Positions 29,119 to 40,247 of a stretch of 64,000 bases of DNA are shown here, piece after piece. The notes under the pieces were generated by a model that saw only the letters and a list, made by a program, of their open reading frames with translations, ran no database searches and was not told the origin of the DNA. How positions within the stretch are numbered: the stretch's first letter is position 1; each line of letters opens with the position of its first letter. The position numbers and the translations under genes are program-made. The stretch is from Didymella arachidicola (lineage: Eukaryota > Ascomycota > Dothideomycetes > Pleosporales > Didymellaceae), in assembly GCA_016630955.3 (NCBI GenBank), contig CM049986.1, positions 1,364,001-1,428,000 on the forward strand. The letters are read 5' to 3'.

Positions 29119-30523
29119 ATGGCACACTCAAACACAGTTTCAGCTGGTGACAGCCCTCTCTCACAAACCAGCGCATTGTCTACCACCGACACCGACACCG
29201 AGCCCAACATTCGCAAGCGACGATCATCGCGAGTTGACGCCCTGAAACACTTAAGTTTGTCATAGTCACTGACATGAGATGACTGCTTAACTGATTACGA
29301 GGCCTAGCTGCGTTCTTCACACCTTGGTCTCAGCGGGAATCAACTCATCTACCTGAACTTGTATCCTACACCATCTGGCTCCACTTAATTGTCCTCAACA
29401 TTGCCAATGCAACACCCAAGTACTTCAGAAACAGCCAGAGATATCCATACTTTGCCCACCGCATTGAGTCTTGCCTTGCTGAGGTTGAAATCCAACTTGC
29501 GAAAGAGCTTGGAGACTCCGTCTACGACTTGAAAACCAAAGATCGCATCTTGAGCGTTGCTAAGACGATGGATTCAGAGGAAGCTCTTCGGTATTTGTCA
29601 AATGACCGAGTCTGCAGGTTCTATAAACATGCAATTCACAACCAGAAATGCTTTGTGGAAGATCTGCAAGGGCTCTCCGATGTGGATTCCGCAGGTTCCA
29701 ACCAAAATGTGCGGCACTTACAACTGACATGCTCCGTTTTACAATCTGAAGAAATTCCATGGAGGCTCGGTCGAACGTCCGCGCAAGTCTACGGTGACTA
29801 CGCCACTCTGAGCGAGGACCGGCTCGTATTCCTCCTCGACATTCTTCGGACGCTACGAAACGCCATTGGAGCTGCAGCCGAATCCGCGACGCTTGACCAG
29901 AGTCTTCTCTCAACACTCAAGAAACAGCTCCAAGTATTTGACGACGACTCCATATATTCCTTGGCTTGCGCCCTGGTACAGTGGAGATCTCCGCGCGAGC
30001 CATGTCTTGTAGACCCTCGATCTACGAATTGGTGGTAAGTTGCGATCTCGAAGCAAAATTCGTTCCTACTAACAAAAGTAGGATTCCAATCACCGATGAA
30101 GATGATCAAGGAGCCCCTAAAGATGCCGCCAGAGCGTATCCAACTGGACGCAACATTCGCTCCACATTGACAACCATCGTCCCCGCCATTTTACTACTTT
30201 CTATCGTCCCTGCCGCAATGGCAGTCTATAACGACCACTCAGCACGAGGCCAGAGCAGCGACTCAAACTTCTGGCAAGCAGTCTCCAGCAGCATACTACA
30301 GGTTCTCAGCCTCGTCACGCTCGTCTGGCCGACACTCAATGATGCCCGGTTGTCGCGATTCACGTGGGTCTGGATCTGGATACTTGCTGGGTTCAGCGCT
30401 ATCTGCGCGGCTGTCAGCGTGCCGGTGTACCTGGTGGGACCGACGATTTGGAGCTTTGTGATTACGTTTGCTGGGAGCCTTATGCAGGCTGTTGTGCAGT
30501 TGCAAGTGGTTGTTGCGATATAG
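29119..30523 (+). CDS. Uncharacterised membrane protein with four C-terminal helices (434 aa)
   Basis: Exons 29119-29254, 29308-30034 and 30082-30523; introns 53 and 47 nt, the second with a perfect TACTAAC branch site. The N-terminal about 45 residues are Ser/Thr-rich and end in a basic patch (RKRRSSRVDALKHL). A soluble mostly helical region of about 245 residues follows (for instance FFTPWSQRESTHLPELVSY, YFAHRIESCLAEVEIQLAKE). The last about 130 residues hold four hydrophobic helices: VPAILLLSIVPAAMAVY, ILQVLSLVTLVWPTL, FTWVWIWILAGFSAICAAV and WSFVITFAGSLMQAVVQL. I do not recognise the family; it looks fungus-specific. The three exons join in frame and codon usage is normal, so the gene is probably real. 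Confidence 0.68.
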
Positions 30524-31352
30524 CTTTGTAAGTGCTGGAGTGATGGCGAATGGACACTGTATGTGTGGAAGTCGAATACTGCCTTCCGTGAGAAGAGCCC
30601 AACATACATTGAACTTTGTGAAACGCTGTTCAAGATATGCACACTTCGTCAATACCTTGATCTCGTTGCTATTCAGTCTCGTTGCTATTGCTGCGAGACT
30701 AGAGTTGGGGCTTCAAGAACTCGAATTTACTGTTCAACCCCCATGCGATGTACCGCAATCTGACGATAATCTCCTTTGCGTGTTCAAGTTTACCCTGCAT
30801 AGCAATCACGTCATTGGTCTACTTGAACTGGACCTACACGATCTACCATCGATAGAGGAAGCTCTACGCTAATCACCTGTGACATGGATTGCGCTGCGCC
30901 TACCTTATCCTTTCCTGATACAATCTCAATCGATAACATACATTCGACAGTAGCTATCTGCCCATCGCTTCGATTTGCGGTGGTCTGAACTGAGCATACC
31001 CTCACAGTTACGCAGCTCAACCTGACGCACCATGCAATCCCGGCTGTGGAGTACATTATATAGCACATGCACACATCACAAATGGGAATAGTTGACAATA
31101 ATGGAGAATGGAATAGCGGTATAGAACTTGCATTGCTTTTTCAATGGTATCACGGTTCGTTGCCCGGCTTTGATCCACGTAATGGAACACCTTTGAGAGC
31201 AACAGGCTTCGCTCTTCTTGGAGGTGGTCCCTTCTTGGCACCGCCCCCTCCTTCAACAACCTTGCCTTGAGCAGGAGTATCGCTTTTGACTTTAGCTTGC
31301 GTCGTGACTTGTTTCGTAGGGATTTGTATTCCCTCGACTGTTTCTGATTGGT
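30524..31352. other. Intergenic, no gene seen
   Basis: 829 bp, no coding frame with support. The minus-strand frame at 31150-31350 (Lys/Pro/Gly-rich) may be the decayed or alternative 3' end of the PNP_UDP relic next to it. Confidence 0.4.
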
Positions 31353-31962
31353 TCAGAGCCAGAGAATTTCGACACCGAGATGAAGGAACCGCTTCTTCAG
31401 ATTCCAGTTGTTCTGCAGCCTTGCGAGGTGTTCGTTGAACGATGTCTTCTCCAGCTCGATATCCGTCCTGAGAACACCGAGTGCATTGGTGAGCCTCCAT
31501 TCGGGGTTCTGCACCGTACCTACTATCTCGAAGCCATCGGTTCTCGATCTCCCACGATCATGGTAGATGCAGGCCAGCTTACCGTCACCAGGCCATCCTA
31601 CTACCACGTCGCCTAGATGGACGTTCTCGAGAGACTCCGTCGAGACCGTTGCGCTTGGTATGCCACCCCCCATACCAACGAGGAGTGCCATTCGGATGTT
31701 GGGAAAGGTTTTGAACAGGGATCCAGACAGGCGGGCTGCGTTGACATTAGCAGTCTCGCCCGCGGGCAATGTGCCGATGACCACCGTATGGCCTTTGATG
31801 GAACCGCAGACATAGGTGTTGTCGTCGAAGTGTGTCGTATTGCGAGGTATCGTGCTCTTCGTCCAGCATCGGGCGGGCAGGCAGCAGCTCGAGGCCTGCG
31901 ACGGGGCAGATCCACGCGACATGGTAGTCCTCACACTTCAGTTGCTTGGGCTTATCGGTCAT
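31353..31962 (-). pseudogene. PNP_UDP (nucleoside phosphorylase-like, NLR-type) domain, frameshifted and truncated
   Basis: The ATG at 31962 starts a frame with KCEDYHVAWICPVAGLEL and MLDEEHDT, the usual opening of the phosphorylase-like domain found at the N-terminus of fungal NACHT/ankyrin and TPR receptor-like proteins. Near 31840 the reading shifts by one base. The next frame continues PRNTTHFDDNTYVCGSI, HTVVIGTLPAGETANVNAARL, MALLVGMGGGIPS and LGDVVVGWPGDGKL before stopping at 31353. The last third of the phosphorylase domain and any NACHT/repeat part are missing. No plausible intron explains the shift. In complete relatives this domain is thought to sense or process nucleoside-like ligands in allorecognition receptors. 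Confidence 0.7.
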
Positions 31963-32899
31963 GCTCGTGCAGAGTGAAATCTAGCAGCGAAGAAAGGCGT
32001 GATGCCTCACGAGGCATGTCGGAGACAGAGATGGCCTTTGAAAATCATCTCTGTCACAGCCTCGTCGCTTACAGCTGGGCATGCTGCATGGGACAGCGCA
32101 TCAGCAGGCTGCGAATATGCCTTCTGGCGCGCCTTGGAGGCTCAGAACGAGGTCGAGCCGCATGGGGGCGGGACTTGATTGGCCACGGGCCGCTGCGCCC
32201 CTCATTTCGCGCCTCAGCTTCGAACGCTCCCTAGAATGTAACTTACTAGCCCTATTTAGACCTTTGCAACGTGATGGCACCCCAAACAAGTCCTACGAAG
32301 CCTAGTTCATGAGCAACGCTGATAACGACCTCACCCTTCATAATTTTGGCAAATTGAAGACGACTGATTTGCTGAAATGTCGTTGCTGAAGGATGTGACC
32401 GCCGGAGAACCATGTTTGCGCCCAGACTGGCTTCAATTGGGGTATCCGCCCACCTCCAATCAATTGCCCAGGGCTTGCATCTTGCAGGATCGTCTTCCAT
32501 CCTTGCCAGGACCGAAGACAGACTCAGCGAAAAAGCCATGCAGACTGAGGGCTTTCCCGAAGGTATGTGCTAGATTCTGCATCCATGAACCTGCAGGTGT
32601 GTGTCGATCAGGCTCACGGCAGCCTGCCTATCAGACGAACCACTCATGGCCTCCAACAACATCATAGATCTGACTTCTGGCTTCGCAACGACGAGAAACA
32701 GTCTAGCCTATAAGATGGCCTGACTTCGTAGAAAACATAGCCAGCCTACTGCGACTCGACTCTACTCCAGTGCTCGAACACCAACAGACCCCTGCCGGCC
32801 TTGGCTCCACATGTATTTGCGTGCTTTCCGATGCTGGAGATTGTCGGGAAAATTACAGACTGACGCTGACGATTTCGCGTCGACGCTCAAAACGGATCG
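31963..32899. other. Gene-poor stretch between two relics
   Basis: 937 bp. A 51-codon ATG frame at 32412-32560 (starting MFAPRLASIGVSAHLQS), ending at a GTATGT, looks exon-like, but I could not attach a second exon. No gene called. Confidence 0.35.
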
Positions 32900-33151
32900 A
32901 TGACCGTACCGGCGTGCCAGGTTTATCTCGAAGTCATCGGATGCATTGTATTCACAGCAGTGACAGCTGTCTTTCTCATCGCTCCACTTGTTGTCCTGTC
33001 GTATCAGTCCTCGAAGATTGTCCAGCTGCTGGTAGCATCGGCCTGCATCCTTATCTTCTCATTCCTTGTCTCGCTCTTCTTGGAAGTGCCGATCTCCTCG
33101 AAATTAGCTGTGGCCGCTGCGAATTCGTCGGTTTTGTCAGTGGTTGTTTGA
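32900..33151 (+). pseudogene. DUF6594-like C-terminal membrane segment, isolated fragment
   Basis: An 83-codon frame from the ATG at 32900. Two hydrophobic helices (LEVIGCIVFTAVTAVFLIAPLVVL and VQLLVASACILIFSFLVSLF, read in parts) are followed by the ANSSVLSVVV end. This resembles the C-terminal tail of fungal DUF6594 proteins, whose usual end is two or three helices followed by an AYAAVLVVFV-like strand. Full DUF6594 proteins have about 200 more N-terminal residues; no in-frame continuation is seen upstream, where a stop occurs. It is probably a relic, though an upstream exon cannot be excluded. Confidence 0.4.
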
Positions 33152-33256
33152 AATGGACCAAGTATGCCTACATCGACTGAGACTGAGAGCCAGTCTTTAA
33201 AGCGTAGGACCCTGGAGAAGAGAAGATGAATTGGACTTGAATTCTCGGTACGATGA

Positions 33257-34528
33257 TCAGTGTTTAGCCCACATTGCAAGTTCCTTCTGAGAACTTGCAC
33301 TGACACAATCATTCTTAGATCCCTCAGGCTGACCCGACGAATGCGTTATGATCTGACCTTCGTCTCCCAGATCCCTCGTACTCTGCACAGCTACAGTCTT
33401 CTTGACCAGTATCGAGCCCTCCATATTGAAATACTGTCCCTTCGTCCCGTTGGCAGTGTCCAAATTCGCCCTTCGTGAATTGTACGAGCTCAAGAAAGCG
33501 TTGGGCCAGATCTTGATGCAGAGTGCGCGCAGTGTCGGAAGGGAAGCGCATAGAATGCCGACGTTGAGCTCGATGACCGACCAGATGGCGGCGCCTGGAA
33601 TGTCCCATGTGATATCTTTCGTGTTGCTGAGGACGTACAGCGTGTGCAAGCGGCAGATAGACGCTATGGCTGCACTGGTAATAATCAGTGAAGGCCTTGT
33701 AAGAGATAGAGAGCACTGACATTCCGCCTAATCCCAGAATGATTATGAGAGTGATCTTCTCCTTTCGAGGCATGATGAGCGACCGAAGCATGAAGAACGG
33801 CAGCACTACCAGCGAAATATCTTGCATGATGCTGATAGCAGCATTTGTATAGTACAGTGCCGTCGTATTCATGCATTTGCCTGGAATTCGCGGATCCCAG
33901 AACTTTGCTACTGGCAAGCATTGAAGGAGACCAGCGACGAGCGCTTCGATGCTGACGGCGACCGTGAACCAGATAGAAACCCAACAGAACAAATAGATTG
34001 GTCTCTCTGTGGATATGCGCAGGTACTGGAACAAGATCGAGATCTTGATCAGTGTTATGCTGAAGTCGTAGAATATGAGGCTCGCGTATAGTGCCTGAGC
34101 TTGTCAGACCTTTTCCCCAGATTCTGCGTTTGGCTGACCTTGAGTGAGGCGACAATTTGCTCATACGTGACAGCTTCTACATGCCGGCCCACGCCATTGT
34201 TGACCTCTGCAAACTGATTGAGCAAACCTCCATCAACCAAGTATGTCTACTTACGGACGATTTGACACACTGAGTAGCTAATACTGAAGATCTGCCTTAC
34301 GTTAATACATGGACGTCAGCAAGGTATCGTAAACCTTACGATTGCTAACACAATAGCGAAGTCCTCGTGCGATGGCTTCCTGACGATCCGGACTCGAGTA
34401 TACAACCGCAACGCAACAACAAGCAACGCTAGCACTGGAAAGACAATACTGAAAACCAGTGTCTGTGGCCCCTTGTTGGCATCAAGGTACGCGGCGCTCC
34501 GTGGAGGGCCAACCGAGGGTGCGGACAT
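33257..34528 (-). CDS. Rhodopsin-like (PTH11-related) integral membrane protein (364 aa)
   Basis: Exons 34528-34340, 34293-34255, 34213-34139, 34094-33721 and 33674-33257, introns 41-46 nt. The ATG at 34528 precedes GPPRSAAYLDANKGPQTLVF. Seven hydrophobic helices follow in the order of the fungal rhodopsin domain: TM1 FSIVFPVLALLVVALRLYTR, then FAIVLAIV, the loop NNGVGRHVEAV, LIFYDFSITLIKISILFQYLRI, WVSIWFTVAVSIEALVAGLLQCLPVAKFWDP (read in parts), MNTTALYYTNAAISIMQDISL and GAAIWSVIELNVGILCASLPTLR. The polar C-tail is cytosolic. No CFEM domain is present. Relatives include PTH11-type receptors for host or nutrient surface cues; the ligand is unknown. The 41-nt second intron is short and its acceptor is the least certain boundary. 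Confidence 0.8.
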
Positions 34529-35789
34529 TGTGTTCGGTCGGCGGCAAAGGCCGAATTGCGACAACTGATCTCCAGGCACGTGTTCGTTTGCGATGCGGAC
34601 CGAGAGATGTTGTGCGTTGCAGATCAGACGGTTTTCTCGATGACAGGGAATGGAGGTTCTTTGAATTCAGGAAGGGACCTGAATCCCTATCAGGTCGCAC
34701 TTCACAAAATCCGGGGTCGATAGCTAGCGCTACACCAGACGTGTGTCATCACGGGTGAACACCCTGGGAGCGTCTCCTTGAACCAAATTTGGTCAGCGAC
34801 GGGAGCATGTTCCAAGCTGCAGATCCTGGTCCTTTGTTCGGTAGCCTAAGACGGTTTGGGTAGGCGAAGCCTAGAGGTCCGTATAGATATTCGCGCAGTG
34901 CGGTCCGCAGAGCACGCGCCATCCGGTGCTCATGGCATTGCCTCGAATTATCGGTACAGACGATGCTGATACCTGAATCGTGTTGTAGCAAGTGCTTGGG
35001 GATGATGCGTCTTGTTGGTCATTAATCGTAGCTAGCGCCACCATATCGGCATGCTGCACATCCGGAGCCAAACATTTGCCGAAATTGACAGTGCTGTTCG
35101 CTCATGGAAGGCGCAGAGAGGCAGACCTTGTACCCAAAATGAAACATCCAAGGATTGCAGGCAGTATTGATTCATTAACCTTCCTTGCCCGACCCAACAG
35201 GTTCACGACTCGTGGTTGCTGCACGGCTAGTTATAAATCCCTCGCATGACGAACAAGCCTCAACGTCAGCAACCAAGCTTGCAGCCCAAAACAACCAACA
35301 AGGCCACGCGAGGCGAGGGCAAGCGGTCCCGAGAGCCGAACCTGACAATCTATGTGGGGTGGCGTCCGGGAACGGTAAGCGGTCTGAGTGGCGCTCAATG
35401 GTTCCATGGCGTCCTTGGCTGCGAGCGGCAGTTCACGACGCACATGCTGATGCTTCAGACACGAAACGAAAGCTGTTTGGATTCTTGAGAGCGATCTTTA
35501 AGAATACGCGCGTTGCTGTACAAACCGCCAAGTCCAGTGCGCGTACAACTGCACACTTTCCCCTTCTCGGCTGATGAGCCGACCCAGTCCCAGCAAGTTG
35601 GACAGAGCTAGCTGACTCGAGCAGTAGCCGTGGAAAAGTTTATATACAGGACCGCCAGGCGGGTTTGGGCGTGAACTAAGAGGGTTGTTGGCCAAGGCAA
35701 TGTCTTCTGTGAGTTGCCTATTGGCAATGCGCGGAGTCGAAGGATTTCAGCACAAGATTGCACGACGGGTTTGAGAAGCGGGAAGGATT
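34529..35789. other. Long intergenic stretch
   Basis: 1,261 bp upstream of the rhodopsin-like gene (minus) and downstream of the PigL_N-like gene (minus). No supported gene. Confidence 0.45.
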
Positions 35790-37252
35790 CTATTGTTCCG
35801 AAAGCTTTGCCGAGGTCATGCTCTCTGCAATCAATCCTGCGGTCCAGTCTGTAGGATTCACAAACCACCCTGGAATTCCTTCCCAGTCCGTTTCACCTTT
35901 CTCGATAGCTTTTTCCAGGCTCGCGAGATGCTGTGGATGTTGCTTGATTGCTTCGAAGAAAGCCAGGCCGATATTGTAGTCATTAACGCGCAGCGAATGA
36001 TGGTTTATCTTCAACTGCGTGGTTTCCAGAGTAATGGTACAGTCACCGATCTGGACGGTCTTTACCGGCGGGATGGGTGGACTGGGGGATCTTACCGTCA
36101 GTGGACTGGGGGGTCTGACTATCGGCGGGCTTAGGATGTTGCCTTTGGGGTCGTTCATGTACTCTTTGCACCTGAAAGAGCGCTCGGTGGGAACGAATCC
36201 AGCCGTGGAAGTCCTGGGCAAGACCCTGGTTGGTATGTTCACAGTTAGTATAGACACTGTTGAAAGCGAGCTCGAAGCCCGCGGTGCCGCCAGAGACGAA
36301 CGAGAGGAAACTTGGTTTGACGAAATGCTGGTCGTAGTGCTAGACTTTGCTGTTGGTACCGCACCCCTCGACACAGGGTCAGAAGTGGATTCTGGCTGGT
36401 ACCTCCGTGCACGTGAGCTATGGACAGATCCACTACCGGCCGCCGATGATGCCGAGTGGCGACTGCCAGGTCGACTGTGTAGATGTGCCGAGAGCAAAAG
36501 CTCACTGGCATATTGATCCAGAGTCTCAGTGATTTTAGCTAGCTGCTCCGTCGCAGGAATCGAATCTGCGATTTTGCTGTTTTCTCGATGTTTGGCAACC
36601 TTTTTCTCAGCGTTCTGCAGGACTTTTCTGGTTTCACGGTGAACTTCTTCAGTCTCGGTTCTTGCGGACATGATCAGCAGATGGCAAACAGTGTGCAGTC
36701 TCAGACTCACATCTCTTGACCAAGTTCTCGGATTCTAGTTTCCAACTTGCGCCGCTCATTCCCATTGTTCAAGGCTCTTCTGAGCTCATTGATCTGGTTT
36801 TGGACCTCCTTTATGTACATCAGATTCGTAAACCCGTTGATGCTTTCTCGTACAACGCTAAGGCTATCCCGTAGTGCTTTGACGGTACTCTTACTTCCAA
36901 ACCACACGACATGAGCTATTGCCTTCTCTTCATATTTAGAGCGCGACTTGATTCTTGGTAAGAGTGCTTCGACTTTGTGCAGAAGCTGATCTAGGCTACC
37001 AGCTATTGTCTTGGCCCAGGTCATCAACGATTGTATCGCCACAAAGTCTACTCCATTCGCGTCCTGGTCGTCTTTGCAGGCGCGTAGAAATCTCCTGTAG
37101 ATTCCCGCAAAGATGATGGTCTCACTGGCGAGCTTTTCGATGTCTTTTCGAGAGTTTTTGATGCCCTTGATGGCTTTCTGTATGTATCGGCCGAGTTTTA
37201 TGAGATCGCCTACGATAGTTATGCCTGCCACGGCTGCACCAAATATATCCAT
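35790..37252 (-). CDS. PigL_N-like (STAND N-terminal type) protein with unique C-terminal domain (470 aa)
   Basis: Exon 1 37252-36711 and exon 2 36660-35790, with a 50-nt intron (GTGAGT...CGCAAG). The N-terminus MDIFGAAVAGITIVGDLIKLG followed by YIQKAIKGIKNSRKDIEKLASE is the PigL_N/fungal STAND N-terminal pattern. It is a helical domain of about 170 residues that resembles HeLo-like death-effector domains. A coiled coil (EVHRETRKVLQNAEKKVAKH) and a long Ser-rich linker with SPPIVRPPSPL repeats follow. The C-terminus (from VQIGDCTITLETTQLKI to NPTDWTAGLIAE) is a compact domain of about 85 residues that I do not recognise. No NACHT, NB-ARC or repeat domain is present. A signalling or membrane-perturbing role is conceivable but unproven. 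Confidence 0.72.
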
Positions 37253-37658
37253 GGTGAAGAATAACCTAAAAGGATGTGTATGAAAGTATTCGGGTCGTAC
37301 TCTCAGACAAGGCCAGATGGTCAAAGATAAGATGTTGATTCAGAACCGGTGAAGAAAGGCTTTCGCGAGGCTGCATGACTGCAGCCAACCAATGATTTTC
37401 AGCCCTCACCACCACGATCGCAGGTGCATACGCGAGGGCGGCGGGGTAATGCAAAAGCAATCTTTCGAATGTGCAAGAACAGCTTGCATGCATGCTGTGT
37501 CGAATCTGCCTCGTAAAGCAGGTGCTGCGGTCAGACTGAATTGGTTCTTCCGTACGAGAACCATCCATATGGCTTTGATAGATGAGCTGCAGTGCAGTCG
37601 GGCAAAGCCATTGGGTCGATTGTAGATCAACTGATAAAAGCCGAGACTAACACCATGC
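37253..37658. other. Intergenic
   Basis: 406 bp between two minus-strand genes; no gene seen. It should contain the promoter of the PigL_N-like gene and the 3' end of the AdipoR-like gene. Confidence 0.5.
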
Positions 37659-38667
37659 TCACGGACCCGTAGCCTTCCCAAGCAGCGTATCAACCGCCGA
37701 GCGCTGGCTATGCGCATAGTCAAAAGCCTTCACAAGCCCCACCAAATGACTAGCAGCAGCCATCACGACCAAAACATGGAAGATCTGATGGCTACTACCC
37801 CAGATATCAAACCTCCCCGGGGCCCACTTTTCCGGAATCCGCGCTGCATACAAGCCTGCACCAGCGATATACAACACGCCTTGCAGCACGACCCAGTCGA
37901 GCCCAATACTCTTGCGAAGATGCTCGACGCCGTACAGCTTGACGCCGTGAAAGATCGGGAAAACAGCCGAGAGCCCCATGAGCACGAACATGAGCGCGCG
38001 AAAGGGGCGCAGGGCTGGAGTGCGGAATTGTGGGTGTACGCAAGCGACGGATGTACCTGCTGCGAGGGTGGTGATCTAGATCAGTCAGTCAACCACCTCA
38101 ACCTCACAAATCAATCAGACATCGACTCACCATCATCCAATAACTCTTCCTCAGCCCCGGCTCCGCTGCAAACGCATAGTACAAAACTGGCACAAAACTC
38201 CCCCAGATCAATATAACAATCCCCAAATAATCCAACTTATTCCCCCAAACCGCGACCTCATGGCTATGATTCAGAATCGTATGGTACGTCCCGCTCATCC
38301 CCAAACACGCGACCGCCCCCCCGAAAAAACACGCAAAGACCCACACATCTTCTCTGTTGGCCGTCTCGTACCGCGGCTTCAGCTCGCCGTAGAGAACGTA
38401 GGAGGTGAGCAGGAAGAAGACGGCGCCGAGGAGGTGCGTGTAGATGTTTACGGATTCGTTGTGGATGTACAAGAGGGAGGCCCAGGATTTTGCGTAAGAG
38501 TTGGATTGGGGGCGGTAGCCCGAGATTATGTAGGCGTTGTCGCGTTGCCAGGGGGGGAGGTCGTTCCAGAGGTGGGTTAGTTTTTGTTCGAGATTCTTCT
38601 CGGCGTGGACGATCGTGTCGCTGAGGTCTTTTGCAATATGTGTCGCGGGTTGTTTGGTGTTGGCCAT
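37659..38667 (-). CDS. AdipoR/hemolysin-III family membrane protein (317 aa)
   Basis: Exons 38667-38131 and 38075-37659 join in phase 0 across a 55-nt GTGAGT...ATCTAG intron. The family opening LPPWQRDNAYIISGYRP is followed by HNESVNIYTHLLGAVFF, CLGMSGTYHTILNHS (first metal-ligand His region), KLDYLGIVILIWGSFVPVLYY, HGVKLYGVEHLRKSIGLDW, WAPGRFDIWGSSHQIFHVLVV (read in parts; the HxxxH metal site) and a final short tail. Seven transmembrane helices are expected. Fungal members (yeast Izh proteins) affect zinc, sterol or ceramide homeostasis; a ceramidase-like zinc site is known in the animal receptors. An in-frame upstream ATG at 38817 would add 50 residues; I prefer 38667 because the extension is unlike the family. 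Confidence 0.88.
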
Positions 38668-39177
38668 GGTGGGTTGTTGTGATGGGGGTGAGTTGGATTG
38701 CGAGGAGTTGGTTTTGTCGGTGCAAGAGATGGTCAGGTTATATGAATGTTCCTCGACACATGTCAATATCGTTGAATCGTTGATGATCTGGCGACCCCAG
38801 AAATTCCCGAAAGACATGCGATGCTCAATTTAAGCTAGCCGCATGTGGGGATTGTCGCGAGGTTGCAAGAAGAAACATCAACTCTCAATCATCCCATGTT
38901 ATCTCTGAGGTATTGGATAACGATTTGTTTGCTTGTGACCCTGAGTGTCAAGCTGGGAAGTCGCACTCGAGTACCTATGACGTCATTCGGCTGCACCTGC
39001 CGCGCGGGTGCACTTGCCGTTGCTGCGCTCCCCACACCCCACCTGCCTCACGCTTCCCGTCAACAACGATGCATTGTACTTCCCGCCGCTGAGATGGGTT
39101 GACGACAACGAACTTGAGGCGGAAGATCAGCCTCACTGCAATCGATTCGAACACTTGCAATACACCAAACAGCGCAA
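38668..39177. other. Divergent promoter region, AdipoR-like / CSN8-like genes
   Basis: 510 bp between the divergent starts at 38667 and 39178. No gene seen, apart from the possible N-terminal extension of the AdipoR-like gene up to 38817. Confidence 0.5.
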
Positions 39178-40197
39178 ATGAAGTCGTCTGATTCCATTCG
39201 GCCCAGCAGCCGCCGCGGCGCATCAGGCGCGTGGAACCGCCTCAAGCCAGTGCGAGAGGATGTGCTGGAATCCTACGGGCTGCCCAGTAAGGGCGAGACA
39301 CGGTAAATACCCCTTCACCAGCAGCACACCTCACAAAAGCTAAAAGAAACCAGCCTCAACGACTTCCGCACCCAAGAAACCTTCCTAAACCGCATAACTG
39401 AACGCTACATGAAACTCTGCGCCCTCAACCGCACCGACCTCGAATCCCTCTTTCTATCCGCCAACCCCCCCACCCCAAGCACCCTCACCCCCTCCCTCTC
39501 CGCCCTCTCCCTCTCCATCCACGCCCCCAAACCACCCCCCCTCAGCGGCCTCAACTCCCCCGCGCTCCTCGCCGCAACCCAGCTCTCCGCAACCGAACTC
39601 GCCACCGTCCTCTCCGCGCTGCGCAAACTGCGCGAAGCCGTCACCGCCAGCGGCCGCAGCGACACGTTCGCGCACCGCGCATACTTCTTCACGATCCACG
39701 TTGCGATTCTGTGTCGGGATTGGGCGAGTTACGTCCCCGCGCTGCACACGCTGTTGTATTCGCTGCACCCCCGACGCCCGCTCAGCAGCAGCCAGTTGAG
39801 GGAATACGTCGGGTATCAGATTCTGGATCTTGCGTGCCGGCTTGGTGATTTCGCGGCGGCGAGGGAGACGAAGGTTAGGTTTGGGTATGTGGATCGGAGG
39901 GTGGAGACGATAATGGCGGCGCTGGTGAGTGATAATTGGGTGGGGTTTTGGAGGGCGAGGAGGGGGGTGGATGGGTATCAGAGGGCGGTTTGTGGGTTTG
40001 CGGAGGAAGGGGTCAGGGTGGGGGCGTTGAAGGTTATTGGAAGGAGTTATTTGGTGTGTGATAGGCGGTGGGTGGAGGAGGCGGCTGGGAAGGGGTGGGA
40101 TGAGTTGAAGGGGGAGGGGGTGGGGTGGGAGTTGGAGGACGGGGGGAGGGTGGTTGTTAGGAGGGTTAAGGCGAAGGGGGCGGAGCAGAAGGGATGA
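39178..40197 (+). CDS. CSN8/PSD8/EIF3K-like protein (322 aa)
   Basis: Exons 39178-39302 and 39354-40197, with a 51-nt GTAAAT...ACCAG intron; the junction reads GETRLNDFRTQETF. After a basic Ser-rich N-terminus and a Leu/Ser/Pro-rich linker comes an all-helical region: LSATELATVLSALRKLREAV, HRAYFFTIHVAILCRDWASY, LREYVGYQILDLACRLGDFA and ETIMAALVSDNWVGFWRAR. This is the PCI-like core of the CSN8/PSMD8/EIF3K family, as in subunits of the COP9 signalosome, proteasome lid and eIF3. Which complex it serves, if any, is not readable. The 3' quarter is extremely G-rich on the coding strand, including a quadruplex-type run at 40110-40129. Confidence 0.72.
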
Positions 40198-40247
40198 TGT
40201 CTTGACGGGTATCATTAGTCTAAATAAGATGCGAAACATTCCACTTT

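Noticed and set aside
32412..32560. Exon-like frame MFAPRLASIGVSAHLQS ending at GTATGT
   Set aside because: No second exon joins in frame before the DUF6594 fragment; too short to call alone.
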